The notes beneath the pieces were generated by a model that was not told where the DNA came from, searched no databases, and saw only the letters and a list, made by a program, of their open reading frames with translations. Position numbers and translations under genes: made by a program. This document shows positions 6,423-6,692 of a DNA stretch of 6,692 nt, piece after piece; the first letter of the stretch is position 1; each line of letters begins with the position of its first letter. This DNA is from Nitrosospira multiformis. Lineage in GTDB: Bacteria; Pseudomonadota; Gammaproteobacteria; Burkholderiales; UBA11063. Location of the stretch: NCBI GenBank assembly GCA_020726205.1, contig DYTA01000064.1, forward strand, positions 1-6,692. The letters are read 5' to 3'.

Positions 6423-6692
6423 ATGTTAAAAGTTGGATTTGTTGGTTGGCGTGGTATGGTTGGTTCGGTTTTAATGGAACGGATGCGTCAAGAAAATGAT
6501 TTTGCTACAGTTGAGCCAGTATTTTTTTCTACTTCATCAGTTGGTGGTGTAGCACCAAGTGTTGGCAAAGATGCTGGAGTATTGCAAGATGCTTATGATG
6601 TTACGTTATTAGCTCAACTAGATTGCATTTTAACAACACAAGGTAGTGATTATACTAAAGACGTATTACCTAAATTACGTGCGAGTGGTTGG
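6423..6692 (+). CDS. asd: Aspartate-semialdehyde dehydrogenase, 5' part only
   Basis: Ninety codons are open to the window edge and read MLKVGFVGWRGMVGSVL at the start. This is nearly identical to the N-terminus of E. coli Asd, and VFFSTSSVGG (33-42), LQDAYD (54-59) and TTQGSDYT (71-78) follow in the same order. The enzyme reduces aspartyl phosphate to aspartate semialdehyde with NADPH, feeding lysine/diaminopimelate, threonine and methionine synthesis. G8-x2-G11-x2-G14 is the NADP-binding glycine turn. The family is about 370 residues long, so roughly three quarters, including the catalytic cysteine, lies beyond the window. GGAGA (6409-6413) inside the end of mtnN is a good Shine-Dalgarno 9 bases before the ATG, and only one base separates this gene from the mtnN stop, so it belongs to the same transcript. 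Confidence 0.95.
   Translation, partial: MLKVGFVGWRGMVGSVLMERMRQENDFATVEPVFFSTSSVGGVAPSVGKDAGVLQDAYDVTLLAQLDCILTTQGSDYTKDVLPKLRASGW

Overview
This window is an ordinary, tightly packed, AT-rich bacterial chromosome segment. The best guess is a low-GC beta- or gammaproteobacterium. The protein types that support this are a single-chain class I [4Fe-4S] fumarase, an AccD with an N-terminal zinc ribbon, an MtnN nucleosidase close to the E. coli enzyme, and an Asd of the Gram-negative GWRGMVGSVL type. The fumarase and AccD feel most like Neisseriales/Betaproteobacteria, but that is recollection rather than a search. No tRNA, rRNA, CRISPR array, insertion sequence, phage gene or Neisseria-type uptake sequence (GCCGTCTGAA) is visible, and no gap between genes exceeds about 100 bases.

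Left part (1-865): a small membrane-anchored zinc-ribbon protein of unknown function (80-364, +) converges on a glutathione-peroxidase-family gene (368-865, -), with only 3 bases between the stop codons. Middle part (866-3286): a 92-base divergent promoter region separates the peroxidase from a two-gene envelope cassette. The cassette is a PMT/ArnT-type polytopic glycosyltransferase (958-2607) overlapping by 8 bases a PAP2-type membrane phosphatase (2600-3286). Together they probably use and recycle polyprenyl-linked sugars or modify lipid A or another envelope glycan.

Right part (3287-6692): a good sigma-70 promoter with an extended -10 drives a compact run: class I fumarase, accD, mtnN and asd. 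Spacings are 14 bases, a 4-base ATGA overlap, and 1 base. asd runs off the window after 90 codons. The run mixes TCA cycle, fatty acid synthesis, S-adenosylmethionine by-product salvage and aspartate-family amino acid/diaminopimelate synthesis. It reads as a housekeeping operon of growth functions rather than one pathway.

I found no convincing new biological system. The points most worth a second look are the glycosyltransferase, whose signature stretches recall Bacteroidetes proteins, its overlapping PAP2 partner with variant phosphatase motifs, the small zinc-ribbon protein, and the overlapping back-to-back -10 elements.
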